Under the pieces are notes generated by a model that was not told where the DNA came from, searched no databases, and worked only from the letters and a program-made list of their open reading frames with translations. Below, piece by piece: positions 1 to 11,450 of a DNA stretch of 64,000 nucleotides. Each line of letters begins with the position of its first letter. The first letter of the stretch is position 1. The DNA is from Channa striata. Taxonomy: Eukaryota; Chordata; Actinopteri; Anabantiformes; Channidae. The position numbers and the translations under genes are program-made. Location of the stretch: assembly GCA_033026295.1 (NCBI GenBank), contig CM065183.1, forward strand, positions 372,001 to 436,000, read 5' to 3'.

Positions 1-329
1 AGTCCTAAAACCCTGACAATCGGTTCCACCTACTTTCAAATGGATTTTAGCAGAGTGTAGGCTTATTATGCCATGGGCATACCACTTTAATTAATTTCTG
101 CAGTTTCCAGACAGCAATACACAGATCTATGCTACTAATCAGAAGCTTTAAATTGTTTACTGTGATTAGTTTTTTATGGTTTTGCGTGGGTATCTGTGTG
201 TTTGGATTTTGTTTCATTTGCATGGGGTGGGCAATATACCTTGGATATACTTGACATTGCGATTTGCTCTTTGTGAGATTGTAGCCCAAATCGTTTTTAA
301 GCTACCAGCATGAGAAAGCAGAAGTACAG
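1..329. other. Unassigned AT-rich sequence
   Basis: No gene, RNA gene or recognisable repeat is visible. The short open frames here lack family motifs and look like chance. Confidence 0.5.
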
Positions 330-1218
330 GACACACGAGGAAGATTGTTAATGTTTATTGATAACAGAACTGAATGAATACAGTGACCAGGAGGTTGGAG
401 AGTCTGTTTCAGGAGCCAGAGTGGGGAACCAGGAGAGGGGTAAGATGGGGGATGACGAGGAGAGAGGAGAGCAGGATACTGTTAATTCAGACGAACAGGC
501 AGGTTAACCAGGCAGGAGATAGGTCAGCAGATGAGCTGTAGTTTTGCAGGCAGGTTACCAGTAGACAGGTTAGCAGTCAAGTGGCAGCTCAGTACGCAAG
601 TTACCAGTAGACTGGTTATCAGGCAATCTATCAGTGGACAGGGTACCAAGGTCCGGAGTGCAAAATAGGAATGGCAGAAGACAGGTTGGCAGACAACAGG
701 CAGCTTAGCAGACAGTTTACCAGTAGACAGGTTAACAGACAGCAGTAGACAGGATAGCAGGCTAGTGGTAGCTTGGCAGGTACGTTACCAGTAGAAAGAA
801 TAGCAAATGAGCTTAGCAGGCCGTTTCCCAGTAGACAGGTTAACAGGGAAACAGGGTACCAAGCAGGACTGACAGGAATCAGATGAGCAGGCAGGTTGGC
901 AGACAAGTAGCAATTTAACAGGCAGTTTTACTGGTAGACTGGTGAACAGGCTACAGAGTATCAAGGTCCAAAATGTAATGCAGGAATGGCTGGAATGCTC
1001 CCTGAACTGCTGTAGAGCAGTCATGAGGAGATACAATCCTGCCAGGAGCTGTGGTGAAGGTGAGGTATAAATAGACGGGGGGAACAGGTGAAACCAGTTA
1101 AGGTCAATGATAGGTGGTGAAGTTAGAGTAACCATAGACCAGGAACAGGATGTGGAGAAAACGGGCAACAAAATAAAAGTCCAGGGGCGGAAGTGGAGAT
1201 GAGGGGCTGAATCATGAC
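330..1218 (-). repeat. Minisatellite-bearing interspersed repeat
   Basis: The core (about 480-990) is an irregular array of short units of the type GTTACCAGTAGACAGGTTA. A longer period is also visible: the block GTACCAAGGTCC plus its downstream AGGAATGGC at 643-677 recurs at 958-990, about 315 bases later. Read on the minus strand, the unit starts near a TCATGATTC at 1208-1216 and ends with an AATAAA-containing stretch near 345-360, which resembles an LTR or a non-autonomous retroelement. I could not define clean termini or a target duplication. Bases 389-473 match 61406-61495 in the same orientation. Minus-strand open frames of about 90-128 codons across the array are low-complexity and not genes. 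Confidence 0.6.
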
Positions 1219-1960
1219 AAACCTAGGGTGCAGAGATTACTAGAATCATCATACTGTTGAGCATTAAATTAAAGCATTAAATTCTGCATATATATTGTGC
1301 TTTGGAGGGGAGATACTGTATATATCCTGTATAACCTAAAAATATTGCAACAGTAGTTAAAGGACATATTGACCAGCTCTAAATTGCATTTGCATTAAAA
1401 CTGTGTTAGCTGCTGCAAATGTCTCTCCTGATCAAATGATTCAATATTTATTGTTGTTACAAATGGTACAAACTATACAAATGGTATAGTTAAATTTGAA
1501 ACTATACCATACAGTACTACTAGTTCCATGGCAATGGACTTCAGTAATTATGAATTTTAATTTAGCTTTTTTGAAATGAAAAAAACCACTTTGTGGGCAA
1601 CATCCATTTACATTAGCAGATTAAAATACTACAATAAAACAATTTACTGTCTACTACAGTTTAATTACTGTACATTACTACATGTAATTTTCTTTCTTTC
1701 TTATTCATAAAAATATGTTGCTGTGCATAATTTCTAAGTGACAGTTTTGTACTTTGTCACAGCAGTGTTTTGAATGTTTTTATGTGTATACTTATATATA
1801 ATATTTAACATCATTTGGAGGGAATAAGATGTATATATAAATGTTATAAGTTAGGTGCTTTTGTCGTTTTTTGGTTCTTCACCCCTTGTCTCCTTATATA
1901 GTCACTAATTTTTTTGTTTGGGTGTGTCCCTGCAGTGTTCCTCCCTTCCTCTGCTGGTTG
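1219..1960. other. Unassigned AT-rich sequence
   Basis: AT-rich DNA with no open frame or repeat that I recognise. Confidence 0.5.
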
Positions 1961-2054
1961 CCATTGTATGTCATCATCAGTGCCTGATGATGACATACAA
2001 TGGCATCATCAGTGCCTGTTACCTGTTGCATTTTCGGTGAATGCAACAGGTAAC
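1961..2054. repeat. Two adjacent perfect hairpins
   Basis: The first hairpin has 20-base arms (1961-1980 and 1984-2003) around the 3-base spacer TGC. The second has 15-base arms (2018-2032 and 2040-2054) around a 7-base spacer, and its stem extends by CAGTG/CACTG with a 3-base bulge. The block CATCATCAGTGCCTG is shared by both hairpins. Neither has transposon termini or a coding role. Confidence 0.9.
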
Positions 2055-2264
2055 ACTGTCAACATTTGCCAAACAAGGTAGATATTCACATTGCCAGCAG
2101 GTACCACAGGTATTTTCATCTCCTTGCAGTAAATAAACAACATACAAATACAACATGTATAGTTTTTGCATTTGCACAAAAAAAAAGTGCTTACTCTTGT
2201 CTCACTTCTCCGCTAAATAAAACACCTACTTAAAAGGTTATTTGAGTTCTAATTTAAAAGGCAT

Positions 2265-2410
2265 TATACCTGGGGCTAGACGCAGTTGTAGTCGAAGATT
2301 GTTTCATAGAATAGGTGCTACTGCTGAGAAAGCATGGTCACCACATCTCTTGTGCTTGGTGTGAAGGACTGCCAGTAGGCGCTGGTCCTGTGAGAGCAAT
2401 GATCTACTCT
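2265..2410 (-). mobile_element. LINE reverse-transcriptase C-terminal fragment (L2/CR1 type)
   Basis: On the minus strand this reads as a decayed LINE C-terminus with the recognisable stretch DHAFSAVAPIL followed by a stop where tryptophan is usual, then NNLRLQLRLAPG. The pattern RAFSxVAPxLWN is typical of the C-terminal end of L2/CR1/Rex-like reverse transcriptases. It is a remnant of about 145 bases. Confidence 0.65.
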
Positions 2411-2424
2411 TGTCTTTAAGGCTC

Positions 2425-2600
2425 AGTTTTCACTACTCTTTCCTGCAACACATTCATTGTATGGCTCATCAGCTTTCACATTTTCTACTTTTCATTCTCT
2501 TTCATTTTCTTCATTCATCAACTTCATTAAGTACTGTTTCCATCTCACTCCTGGCACCTGTCAGTCGAATTAAAACTAAGTAAAAATATTCTTTTATCAT
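2425..2600 (-). mobile_element. Decayed RTE LINE fragments
   Basis: Bases 2428-2476 resemble the RTE-d segment near 36760-36806 (shared CACTACTCTTTCC and ATGGCTCATCAG-like words). Bases 2505-2545 resemble the RTE segment near 20166-20215. The order of segments differs from an intact copy and the interval between them is missing, so this is an old, deleted and possibly rearranged piece. Confidence 0.5.
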
Positions 2601-5600
2601 CTCTGCCTGTGCATTGTATGTAATTGAGTATTTGCGTATTGCCTTAACCAGTGTGGTTAATCCAGATTTTAAAAGAAATATACTGAAAGGTATTGCATAT
2701 GTAAAAGTTAAATGAGTAAGAAAGAAGAAAATATACAAAACCAAAATTTAATCACATTCTCTTGAACTTACATGAGGTTGATATGTCACACACAATACAT
2801 TGTTTTAATCTTGCAGTACTTCAAATAGCATCCTTTCTGCTTTTAAGTGTCCATCTAAATGTTCTTCTCTTTTTCCCCATTCTATTTTAATTATCTTTGT
2901 TCCTTGCTTTTTGGTAGAGAATGCCTTCATCACTGATTTACAGTTTGCCACTGCTTCAGTAAGACTTTTGCATTAGCAGACTCAGTTTAGAGAAACCTGT
3001 GAGGTTGATGGTTGTTACAAATGTAGTGCAGAACAAGACCAATAACAGGATCTCTCTTGATTTTACCTGTTTTCTCTGGACATAGACAAATTTAAAAAGT
3101 TTTTGCACATTTCAACTAAGCTTTTATAAAACAACTCCCTGTTCAGCAGTAAAATGTCAAATTAACATTATCATGGCTGCTGCACATATTTTGGTGTCAA
3201 TGGCGTTTTTTTACAGAAAAGTAAATACCACATCATAAATCCAAAATCCAAAAATGCTTATCGACATTCACTTGAAGTCAGCAACGTTAGTGTAGCATCC
3301 TAACCACTGGTATTGCGGCCCGAATTAGATAATGGTGGATGCAAAGACTGCGAGTGGTTATTCTCGTACATTGGTGGTGTGCGGTTCCCCAAATGTACTC
3401 AGTTGCATTGCATTAATGAATCTCAAAGCCGAAACTATTATTACTTATTGTGCTACAGCTGTGCATATAAAATCTTCAAAATTAATATATTTAAACAAAG
3501 CTAATTATATATAAATATTTCTTATGGAAGAGGGGGGGGATGATGCAGGTGTGGGAAAATGACACCAGAGGGCACTGTTGACCAGGCTTTCAAGTAGGTT
3601 AGCCAGCAGCATCATGAGGAATACAGCAAAAGTGAGGCAGCGAAAGAATGGCCCATTCCTGCCTTTGTAGTGCCTCTGTGTAGCCGTGGGCATAAATTAA
3701 TTGTAAATGTGAGTTGTGGTTACTTTGAGCTGAGCTCAAACAGCAGGACACGATTAGAGCACACAACACAGTGAGGTCAGAACTTAAATTGTTCTTTTTG
3801 TTCTATGCTGTCATTCTCCCTGTCTCCATCTGTCTCTCTCCCGCCGATGTTTTCTCCCTAAGTACATGTAATGTTCTTCATCTGGATAGAGCCATAGTAC
3901 GATAATGGGATGTGTAATTTTATGATCATATGAATAACAGATTGTGGATGTTTGTAGAAACCAGAACACTGCTTACTCACTCTTAAAGTATTTGTGGTAG
4001 GAGCTGCTTTTGATTTGAACAAGCTCGGGACAATGCACAGGTGCACTTGTGTGCAAACAAACACACAGACCCACACGCAGCCATACTTGTCTTCTCTCTT
4101 TTCTTCCTATTCCTTCCCATTGGCATAATCCATTGTCTAACACCTTGCCCTTAATTTAAGAATCACAATTAAATACGTTTGATCTAGTCAGAACAAAGAG
4201 CCTTCTAAAAATGCATGGCAGCCACAATGTAAACAATGTATTAAAGGCATGCATAGATACAAATACTTGTACAAATTATAAATCCTGACATTATTAATTA
4301 CAGGTTACTCCTCTGTGTTATAAAAAAAATATCTCCTAACCTCCTCCATTTCAAGTCATGTTGTTAAGCGTGTTTAGGAAAAGTGTGCTGTTACATTGCT
4401 TAAGGACAGCTTATGACGAGTAATAGTTTTTTTAATGGAAAGTCTATGGGACCTATGTTTGCAAAGCTTGCAAAACTTAGGGAGCTGCTGTCCCATGCAG
4501 CAATGATTCACATATTACAAGATGGACTCTATAGCGTCACCACCTGGCCTATAATAGATATGCTTCTGTGTGCTTTTTTTTCAATTCAATTCAATTCACT
4601 GCTACTAGTCCTAGATGCTGACAGCTAGAAACATTGTTCCGACTCTAAAATGTTAAGTACAGTGGTGGGAGTGCTGCTATTAGTCTAGATGGTGACAACT
4701 ATATAATAATTGTTATGAATATTTTAATTAATTTAGTTTTGAATGGTATGAGAACAATATTTACAGAGCATGAATTCAACTACAAATGATGATGTTAGAA
4801 AACTTTTTGAGTGTTGCCACATAATGAAATGCTACACACATTACATTATGGACTCTGAAGCTCCACTGTGTGGCCAGTGATATACAATCGAAATTACTTT
4901 ACAGTAGAACAACGTGCATTGATAAAATTTGGGTAATAAATGCAGGATGTTACTCTGCACCAACCTGTGTAATGACATGCAGGTTTGCAGTTAGGGGGCT
5001 ATAAGCCAATGGTAAATCCTTATATGTAAAGCACTATAACTGTTATAATTATGAAAATTGGTGCATATCTGCATGTATTATAATCTATTGTGGCCACACC
5101 ACCAAGTCGCTGAACTGGGATTGTTTAAGAAAACGTTTCTTTTATTACTTTCTAATTTAAAATTATGCAGCACTTCAAATCTAACAGCTGCAAACCCTGA
5201 AAACAGCGATAGAAACAGGGTTTGTAGAAGCTGGAGCATTACAGAAATGCAAATATGTAAAAATATTTTTTTTTCAAATGTTTTCACGTTTAAATTGTTT
5301 AGTGCATTAAATCTGACTACGCATGCCATTAAGTTCATGTGCTTTCACTATTAAATTGTTTAGGGCAAGATGGACCACAGTTGACTCCTTTGGACACTAG
5401 CTCTGTGGTCAGTGCTCACTACCCCTAAATCATCCCCATAAATCTAAATTTAGGTGGTCGAAAGACACAGAGTGCACTCCCTCCCCCATAACTGCAGAAC
5501 AATTAACATTAACCATTACATCTAAAATGCCCAGTAAGGTTACGAATAAATTGTGGAACACACACAAAATGTAAAATTAGAATAATTTACTTCATGGTAT

Positions 5601-5723
5601 GGGAATCAAATGTCTCTTTATGTAGTAGTTTAGTGTTTTATTTATTTTTCACATATGCAAAAAAACCCCAAACATTTCCATAATACTTGCAGGCCATTAA
5701 CACATTGCAAAAAAATAAGAGCA
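2601..5723. other. Unassigned intergenic sequence
   Basis: About 3.1 kb without a recognisable gene. A short GAATT-type tract at 4579-4600 looks like an isolated L2 tail. Weak direct similarity exists between about 4500-4560 and 4835-4890 (both contain ATGGACTCT and a following CACC/CCAC plus GTGGCC-like block), suggesting an old local duplication. Overlapping frames of 60-98 codons at 3313-3514 and 5058-5354 show no motif. Confidence 0.5.
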
Positions 5724-5905
5724 GCTACTTGTCCTACCATCCTGCCCAGTGTTTTCCACTTAGCCCAACTGGTCAAGGCAGATGTCCGTCCACCCTGAGC
5801 CTGGTTCTGCTGAAGGTTTCTTCCGTTAAAGGGAGTTTTTCCTTTCCACTTTTATATATAAAGTTGTTTATAAATGAAGTTGAATTGACTTGAATGGAAT
5901 TGTCC
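5724..5905 (+). mobile_element. L2 LINE 3'-UTR fragment
   Basis: It matches the 3' UTR of the better copies at 24.7-25.7 kb, including CTGCCCAGTGTTTTCCAC, GGTTTCTTCCGTTAAAGGGA and a degenerate AAGTTGAATTGACTTGAAT tail. The 5' end is truncated and the terminal segment is rearranged. Confidence 0.75.
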
Positions 5906-5923
5906 AAATACCAAGGGCAATGA

Positions 5924-6791
5924 TTCAACTTTATTAGCTTCTCTCCATTGGGTTCTCATTAAATGTAGAATAGAATTTAAAACCCTTCTTCTTACCTATA
6001 AAGCTCTAAACGGTCAAGCTCCATCATATCTAAAAGATCTCCTTGTATTATATCATCCTACTAGCCACTTTGGTCCCAAAATGCAGGCCTACTTATGGTT
6101 CCCAGAATTTCCAAAAATAGAATGGGAGGCAGAGCCTTTAGCTATCAATCTCCTCTCCTGTGGAACCAGCTCCCAGTCCACATTCGGGAAGCAGACACCC
6201 TCTCTACTTTTAAGAATAGGCTCAAAACCTTCCTCTTTGATAAAGCTTATAGTTGGTTATAGTCATGCTGCTATAGGCTTAGACTGCTGGGGGACTCTGC
6301 ACTGTGCCACTTTCCTCTTCTCTTTATTCTCTCCTCTCAACCCACATCTATAATGTCACCACTGTATGACATTAACTTTGTATCTTCTTTGTCCCGTATT
6401 CGTCTTTCTCCCTCTCTGTCTCCCTCTCTCTGTCCCTGTCCTCAGGTGTCCCCGGATTTGGCGCTGTGTGTCCTCCAGTACGGAGCTACTGATCCTACTA
6501 ACCTGCCCAATGTTTTGTTGTGGCTTTCGTTGCTCTTTTGTTTTCTCTCTCCACTTTCCACTCACCCCAACCAGTCAAGGCAGATGGCCGCCCACCCTGT
6601 GCCGGGTTCTGCTGGAGGTTTCTTCCGGTAAAGGGAGTTTTTGCTCTCCACTGTTGCCTATGGCTTGCTCAAGAGGGGATTTGTTGGGTTTTCTCTAAAT
6701 GTTTGTATAGTCTTGACTTTATTATGTGAAGTGCCTTGAGAAGACCTTGATGTACATTGGCGCTATATAAATAAAGTTGAATTGAATTCAA
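5924..6791 (+). mobile_element. L2 LINE C-terminus and 3' UTR
   Basis: It begins in the reverse-transcriptase C-terminal region (TTAGCTTCTCTCCATTGG) and runs through the 3' UTR to GGCGCTATATAAATAAAG and a GAATT tail near 6791. The coding part is out of frame in several places. Alternative frames across the UTR at 6353-6729 arise from pyrimidine-rich UTR sequence and recur in other copies, so they are not genes. Confidence 0.85.
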
Positions 6792-7859
6792 TTGAAATGA
6801 TTGGCAATATGAACAAGTCCTGTCAAATTTTAGAAGGACACACTAAGCAAAGATCGCCTCTATGTCATTTCAGGCATGAATCACAAATTATTTTCTTAAT
6901 GAAAATTACTTTACAACCATTGTTCCCACAGTCGTGAGTAAAGGGTTGGCATTTGCTTCATTAAACACGCACACATTTTTGATTTGGTTTAAATGTCAAA
7001 ACCTTAGCAGATCCATCAGAATTAATAAGACTGTAAAACAAATATTCTCCAGCAGAGGGCAGATTTTGTTCACTGAAAATTTGTGTTTTTTAACATTGTG
7101 TACTGCATGCTGCAGTTTATGCAAGCTTATCTGTCTTTGATTATAATGTTATTATATGATTTATTTTTTAAAGATTACATTTGGGTCTTCTGCTTTTTAA
7201 ATTTGCATCTTCCCTTACTACTTATTATAAATCATCATTATCGAATGACTTTATTAATGACTTAATTTTTTTTTTTTTACATACGAAATGTTATTATATA
7301 TTTATAATACATAATACTGAGCAAACAGCTTGACACATTCCCTCTGTGGCTTGTTTAAAGTCCAGCAGTCCCATGACCTGCATTTTGTCGAAATAAAACG
7401 ATACCACAGAGGCAACAATTGCTGCAATTTGTGCATGGCAAACAAAATAATTAGCAAAGAGTTTGGCATAAATAATATATACAATAGTAAGCATGTAGGC
7501 TACATCTCATATATGTTGGTTTTTACTGGCGGTCCCTATTAAAATGTATAGTCAAAACAATTAAAATAAAATGTTCGAGGCGGCTTCAGTGCTTAAATGA
7601 ACTTGTTTGTATTCAACATATATTCAAACATGCACTAACTTATCGGCCTCTGCTGGAGATGCACATAAAGCAGGAACACTATCCTTTATTAATGCAATCA
7701 ATGTTCAAATTTTAGACTTAGGTTTTAGAAAACTCCACTCATCTGTATTTAAAAAGAGTCCTCTACTTCATATCACTACATTAAACTGTCAATGTACCCA
7801 GTGACCATTTATCTGCTGCGTGTTATCTTCTGTGTCCCCGTGGCGTTTGTGTTACAGTT
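6792..7859. other. Unassigned sequence upstream of osr1
   Basis: AT-rich DNA with no recognisable repeat or gene. It may hold distal osr1 control sequence, but nothing specific can be shown from the sequence alone. Confidence 0.4.
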
Positions 7860-7934
7860 TGTGGGTTGGCTGAGTGACGCGATATCAAGAGTCGGACTCG
7901 CTACAATAAAGAGGCGGTAGCAGTTAAAACGTTT
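7860..7934 (+). promoter_or_regulatory. osr1: Probable osr1 core promoter region
   Basis: The stretch is richer in CpG than its surroundings. It contains TGAGTGACGCGATATC (7871-7886, CRE/AP-1-like) and a TATA-like CAATAAAG near 7904-7911. It lies just upstream of the inferred non-coding exon 1. The transcription start is not established; the position is inferred from the TATA-like word. Confidence 0.4.
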
Positions 7935-8149
7935 GACAGTGGAGCGGAGAGGAGTTTAAGCAACTACACCACCCACAAGAGTGTCAACTCAGCCCAGCCT
8001 CCTTTCTGAGCTGGTATCGGAGGAAAGTTGCAGCATTGGAAAACATGTTGCCCCAACAGGCATCACATTAACTCTTCTGCCACGATAAACACGGCTGGTC
8101 TGCGTCTTCCAAAAACTGCAACACCGACAGGATCCGCAAGCTGTAGAAG
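7935..8149 (+). other. osr1: osr1 exon 1, non-coding (inferred)
   Basis: Vertebrate osr1 genes usually have an untranslated first exon. A good donor (AAG/GTGAAT, GT at 8150-8151) ends a GC-richer block here, followed by AT-rich intron-like sequence. The only upstream start codon noticed begins a short uORF at 8045. The left edge is a guess from the TATA-like word; the donor position is better supported. Confidence 0.5.
8045..8071 (+). promoter_or_regulatory. Short upstream ORF in osr1 5' UTR
   Basis: Inside the inferred exon 1, an ATG opens an 8-codon frame (MLPQQASH) closed by TAA at 8069-8071. If exon 1 is transcribed as inferred, this could dampen translation of osr1. There is no evidence of conservation available here. 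Confidence 0.3.
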
Positions 8150-9883
8150 GTGAATTAATTAAATATATTTTATTGCTAAATCTTCACTTTGCTTCACTAT
8201 TGAAATCCAGATGAACCGAGAAACAAACAAAAAAGACATTTAAGATTTAATGGAATAAGTTCCTATCCTACTAAAGTACCACATTTATGCCTAACATTAT
8301 TTATCATCAGGTGTAAGTTATTCGTGCATTTAAATTAGTTGCATTGCCTTATTAGAACTACTGCTAATATTCCTTAATGAAGCCATTGTCAAATCAGAAC
8401 TAACTGTAGCCTACAGGTCATATGAGTGTAAATGAGGTGGTTAATGAGGATATGAGAATAGTGCTGGATGGATAATAATAAACTTTAAACACTGGCTATA
8501 TTTACATTTAAAAAAACACAAAAGAGGCCTACTTGCAAAAGTAAATGTGATTAGTAGTTTTTAAAATGCTTGTTATTTTTCATCTCTACCGTGTTAATTG
8601 TCAACACATTGTTATTAGATACATTACACAACTCTCTACAAAGTGACATATTGTCATAATATGTAGTTTTTATAGTAGTTGACTGTTCAGTTTGCTCAAT
8701 TATCTTCTTCTGAAAATGATCGTTAAACTGCTTTGATTAATCCCAGGCAGACATACAACAATGTATATACTACTAACTGTATATGAATGTGAATATTTGC
8801 TGCTGTCTGAGTGAACCTCACCACAATTACATATGGATTTCGGATATTTGAGATATGAGATAATTTTTATTTGAAAGCCCTGACACCTGTTGTTTCTACT
8901 GAGCTAAGTGACATTCTCCATTCTTTTTTCAATAATGCTGCTACTCCTAGATCAGTAATGTCCATATTCACTTCAATAGTAATGCATTATTAATAGCAAT
9001 TCTCATTTAACCTAGGTCGGATACCATTAGCATTTTTACTTTTTTAAACCCCAAGCAGTACATTTACTATAAATATACTTTATGAAAAGTTGTCCATTAA
9101 AAAAAAGGCTGTCCATGACTTTTTAACCCCATTTTTTTCAAAAAAGCAAGGCCTTCAAGACAGACTCCAAATGCATTTTGTAAAAGTCTTATTTGTTTGG
9201 CAATAATTTTACTTTATGTGAACACAAGCTACACCTCCCCGGAGCCAAGGGGATGTTAGGATAAATGTTGGGATATATGCTTAAATGTTAAGCCCTAGGC
9301 TTAAGCCTAAAGAACACTGTTAAATATAAAATAATTGCAGAGTGCTATAATGGATATTAAATGTGGCTAGTACAGATGGCGCTAATTTTATTACTGGGTG
9401 GTTTTAATTTATAAACCTGTTTAACTCTTTTGGGGGTGTTGGAGAGTTAATCAATAATATATCACGTTTGAAAGTTCACATATCTACTTACTTACTTTCA
9501 GTAGTTTAGTTTATTTATAATGTGTATTTGTAAATATAAAGCTCAAAAGTAAGTAAATATCACCTGAAGTTTACATGGAAGCGAAACATGACAGGGATCA
9601 CAGAGAAAACGGAAGTCAGTGAAGTTAAATGTTTATTTCTAAACCTAAGCTCTCCGGGGTTCCCAATATGATGCTTGGATGCATAAAAAAAGAAAAGGTC
9701 ATACCACAAAGGCAAATCTAAAGACTCTATACCATTATACCTATATATCTTTGCTTGTGAAATGCTAAAAAAACATGTTTTTCTGTCTTTGCTGTAAAAC
9801 CATTTAAATGCAACAGTTTGAGAAGGAAAAAAATCTTTTAAATGCTTACAACTCAAAATTTAAACAAAAAAAAGTCCATGTCC

Positions 9884-9969
9884 ATAATTTTATGCTCTGA
9901 TTATTTTATGTCTCTACCAGAAAGTCTGTAGTATTTTAGTTAGCAGCCATGGGTAGCTTCCAGTACCAG
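9884..9969 (+). repeat. Diverged duplicate of osr1 exon-2 acceptor and start codon
   Basis: Bases 9884-9957 align without gaps to 11386-11459 with 65 of 74 positions identical by hand count. The match covers the polypyrimidine tract, the AG acceptor (9919-9920) and the start-codon context GCAGCCATGGG (ATG at 9949). After a 7-base gap it continues for 12 bases (TTCCAGTACCAG, 11 of 12). The spacing from acceptor to ATG is the same as in the real exon. The frame after MGS diverges because of the gap, so it is not a second coding exon of the same protein. Confidence 0.85.
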
Positions 9970-11055
9970 AGTATTTATTTGGTACAATCAGTCATATTAT
10001 TTGAGCATATGTTTGTCTTGGCACTGAGCATGATTAATTACCTTCACAATTTTGCTAGTAAAAATCGTAAGCAGCACAGCACTGATCTCATCTAATAATC
10101 TTCAATAAAAAAGTCATGATCAGAAAGGAAGGGGCCAGGGTTGTTTTAGCTCTATGTTTTATTATTACACCTACTGTACTTCACTGAAATGTTACTACAT
10201 TCAGACTGAAGGCCAATGTTATAGCAATTGCAAGTAAATAATCAGCTAAAAGAGGCAAAAAGTACCTGTTTAAAAACAAAGTGGATTTCTGTTTAGAAAA
10301 TGTCCTTCAAATGTTGTGTGATAACATCTTTCAGTGGATTAAAAAATACTTTGAACCGAGGAACAGTATTTAAGTTTAGTGTTCAAGAAAATCTATGCAT
10401 GCCACTTGAAGTGAAAAGTTTAGATCTCTATTGTGAAATTATGGTGAGAGGAGTGGCCTTTAAGACTGTTTTCACTCTGAGAACAGAAACTTGGAGGTGC
10501 TATGGCTCCTGTCCATCAGAATCTGCCTCAGACAAAGATACATTATTGTCTATTGTTATTCCTGCTTATCAAACCTGATTTAACAGCTTGCAGGTATGTC
10601 TCTTGCTGAATGCTGTCATTATGTTTCTCTGCCCTAAACAGCTGCAGGCATGTTCCTAGGACCAGGAAACCCCCCCCCACACACACAGACACACAACATT
10701 TTCACTGTCTAACCTGTCCTTCAACAGTAATATTTTTCACTACTACACTGTTATGCCAAATAAACAAAATGGAAGAATGATTTGAATACAGGCTGATTTT
10801 ATGAATATATCTTGCAAATCTGAATAAGCAGCCATGGGCAGTCTGAGCATTACAGACCTGAGATATTATTTTTTTTAAATCAAATGATGTTTCCAAAGAT
10901 ATGCTGCAGGTGACTTTTATTGTCATGCATTTTATGGTGTTGAACAGAAAGGACTTTCACATGCAGACCTTTAATTTATTTGCATTCAACTCCACTTGAC
11001 TTGGACTTAATAACAAAAGACTTGATACTTGACTTGCAAAAAGTGACTTGTAGTA

Positions 11056-11081
11056 AACATCTACAATGTTTTGTAGATGTT
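11056..11081. repeat. Perfect 11-bp hairpin in osr1 intron 1
   Basis: Arms AACATCTACAA (11056-11066) and TTGTAGATGTT (11071-11081) are separated by 4 bases. Confidence 0.8.
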
Positions 11082-11280
11082 CACTAAAGCACAGAAAGCA
11101 AAGGGCTTGAAAGATTGATTAGAACCATGTAACCCCTACATGCAATCACAATGTAAGACAACCTATATAAAATCATCTGCTCAGTCAACTAGTACAAATG
11201 TTGTTTCATCATTAGAAGTAACAAAAATTCAATAAAATCAGTAATAAAATTATGGATGTATTATATATTCATCAATAATA

Positions 11281-11315
11281 TCCTATCTACATTAATTCTG
11301 CTAATGTAGATAGGA
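11281..11315. repeat. Perfect 14-bp hairpin in osr1 intron 1
   Basis: Arms TCCTATCTACATTA (11281-11294) and TAATGTAGATAGGA (11302-11315) flank a 7-base spacer, about 110 bases upstream of the exon-2 acceptor. Confidence 0.85.
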
Positions 11316-11450
11316 GGATGGGCGGAACAACCCATATTCTCATTATATACACATGTGTAAACATGCATCTTGACTAAAAAGCTGTATAATTTAATATTCT
11401 GATTATTTTCTGTCTCTATCAGAAAGTCTGCAGTATTTTAAGTAGCAGCC

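Larger units (their letters stand above)
8150..11422 (+). other. osr1: osr1 intron 1
   Basis: This is an AT-rich interval of about 3.3 kb between donor GTGAAT at 8150 and acceptor TCTCTATCAG ending at 11422. It contains the diverged exon-2-edge duplicate (9884-9969) and two perfect short hairpins (11056-11081 and 11281-11315). No retroelement is recognised inside it, in contrast to the surrounding intergenic DNA. Confidence 0.55.

Noticed and set aside
631..1171. Minus-strand 91- and 128-codon frames
   Set aside because: Low-complexity readings of minisatellite units without initiation context or domain.
6353..6729. Overlapping frames of 69-110 codons
   Set aside because: They lie in the L2 3' UTR and recur in all L2 copies in different frames; pyrimidine-rich UTR sequence explains them.
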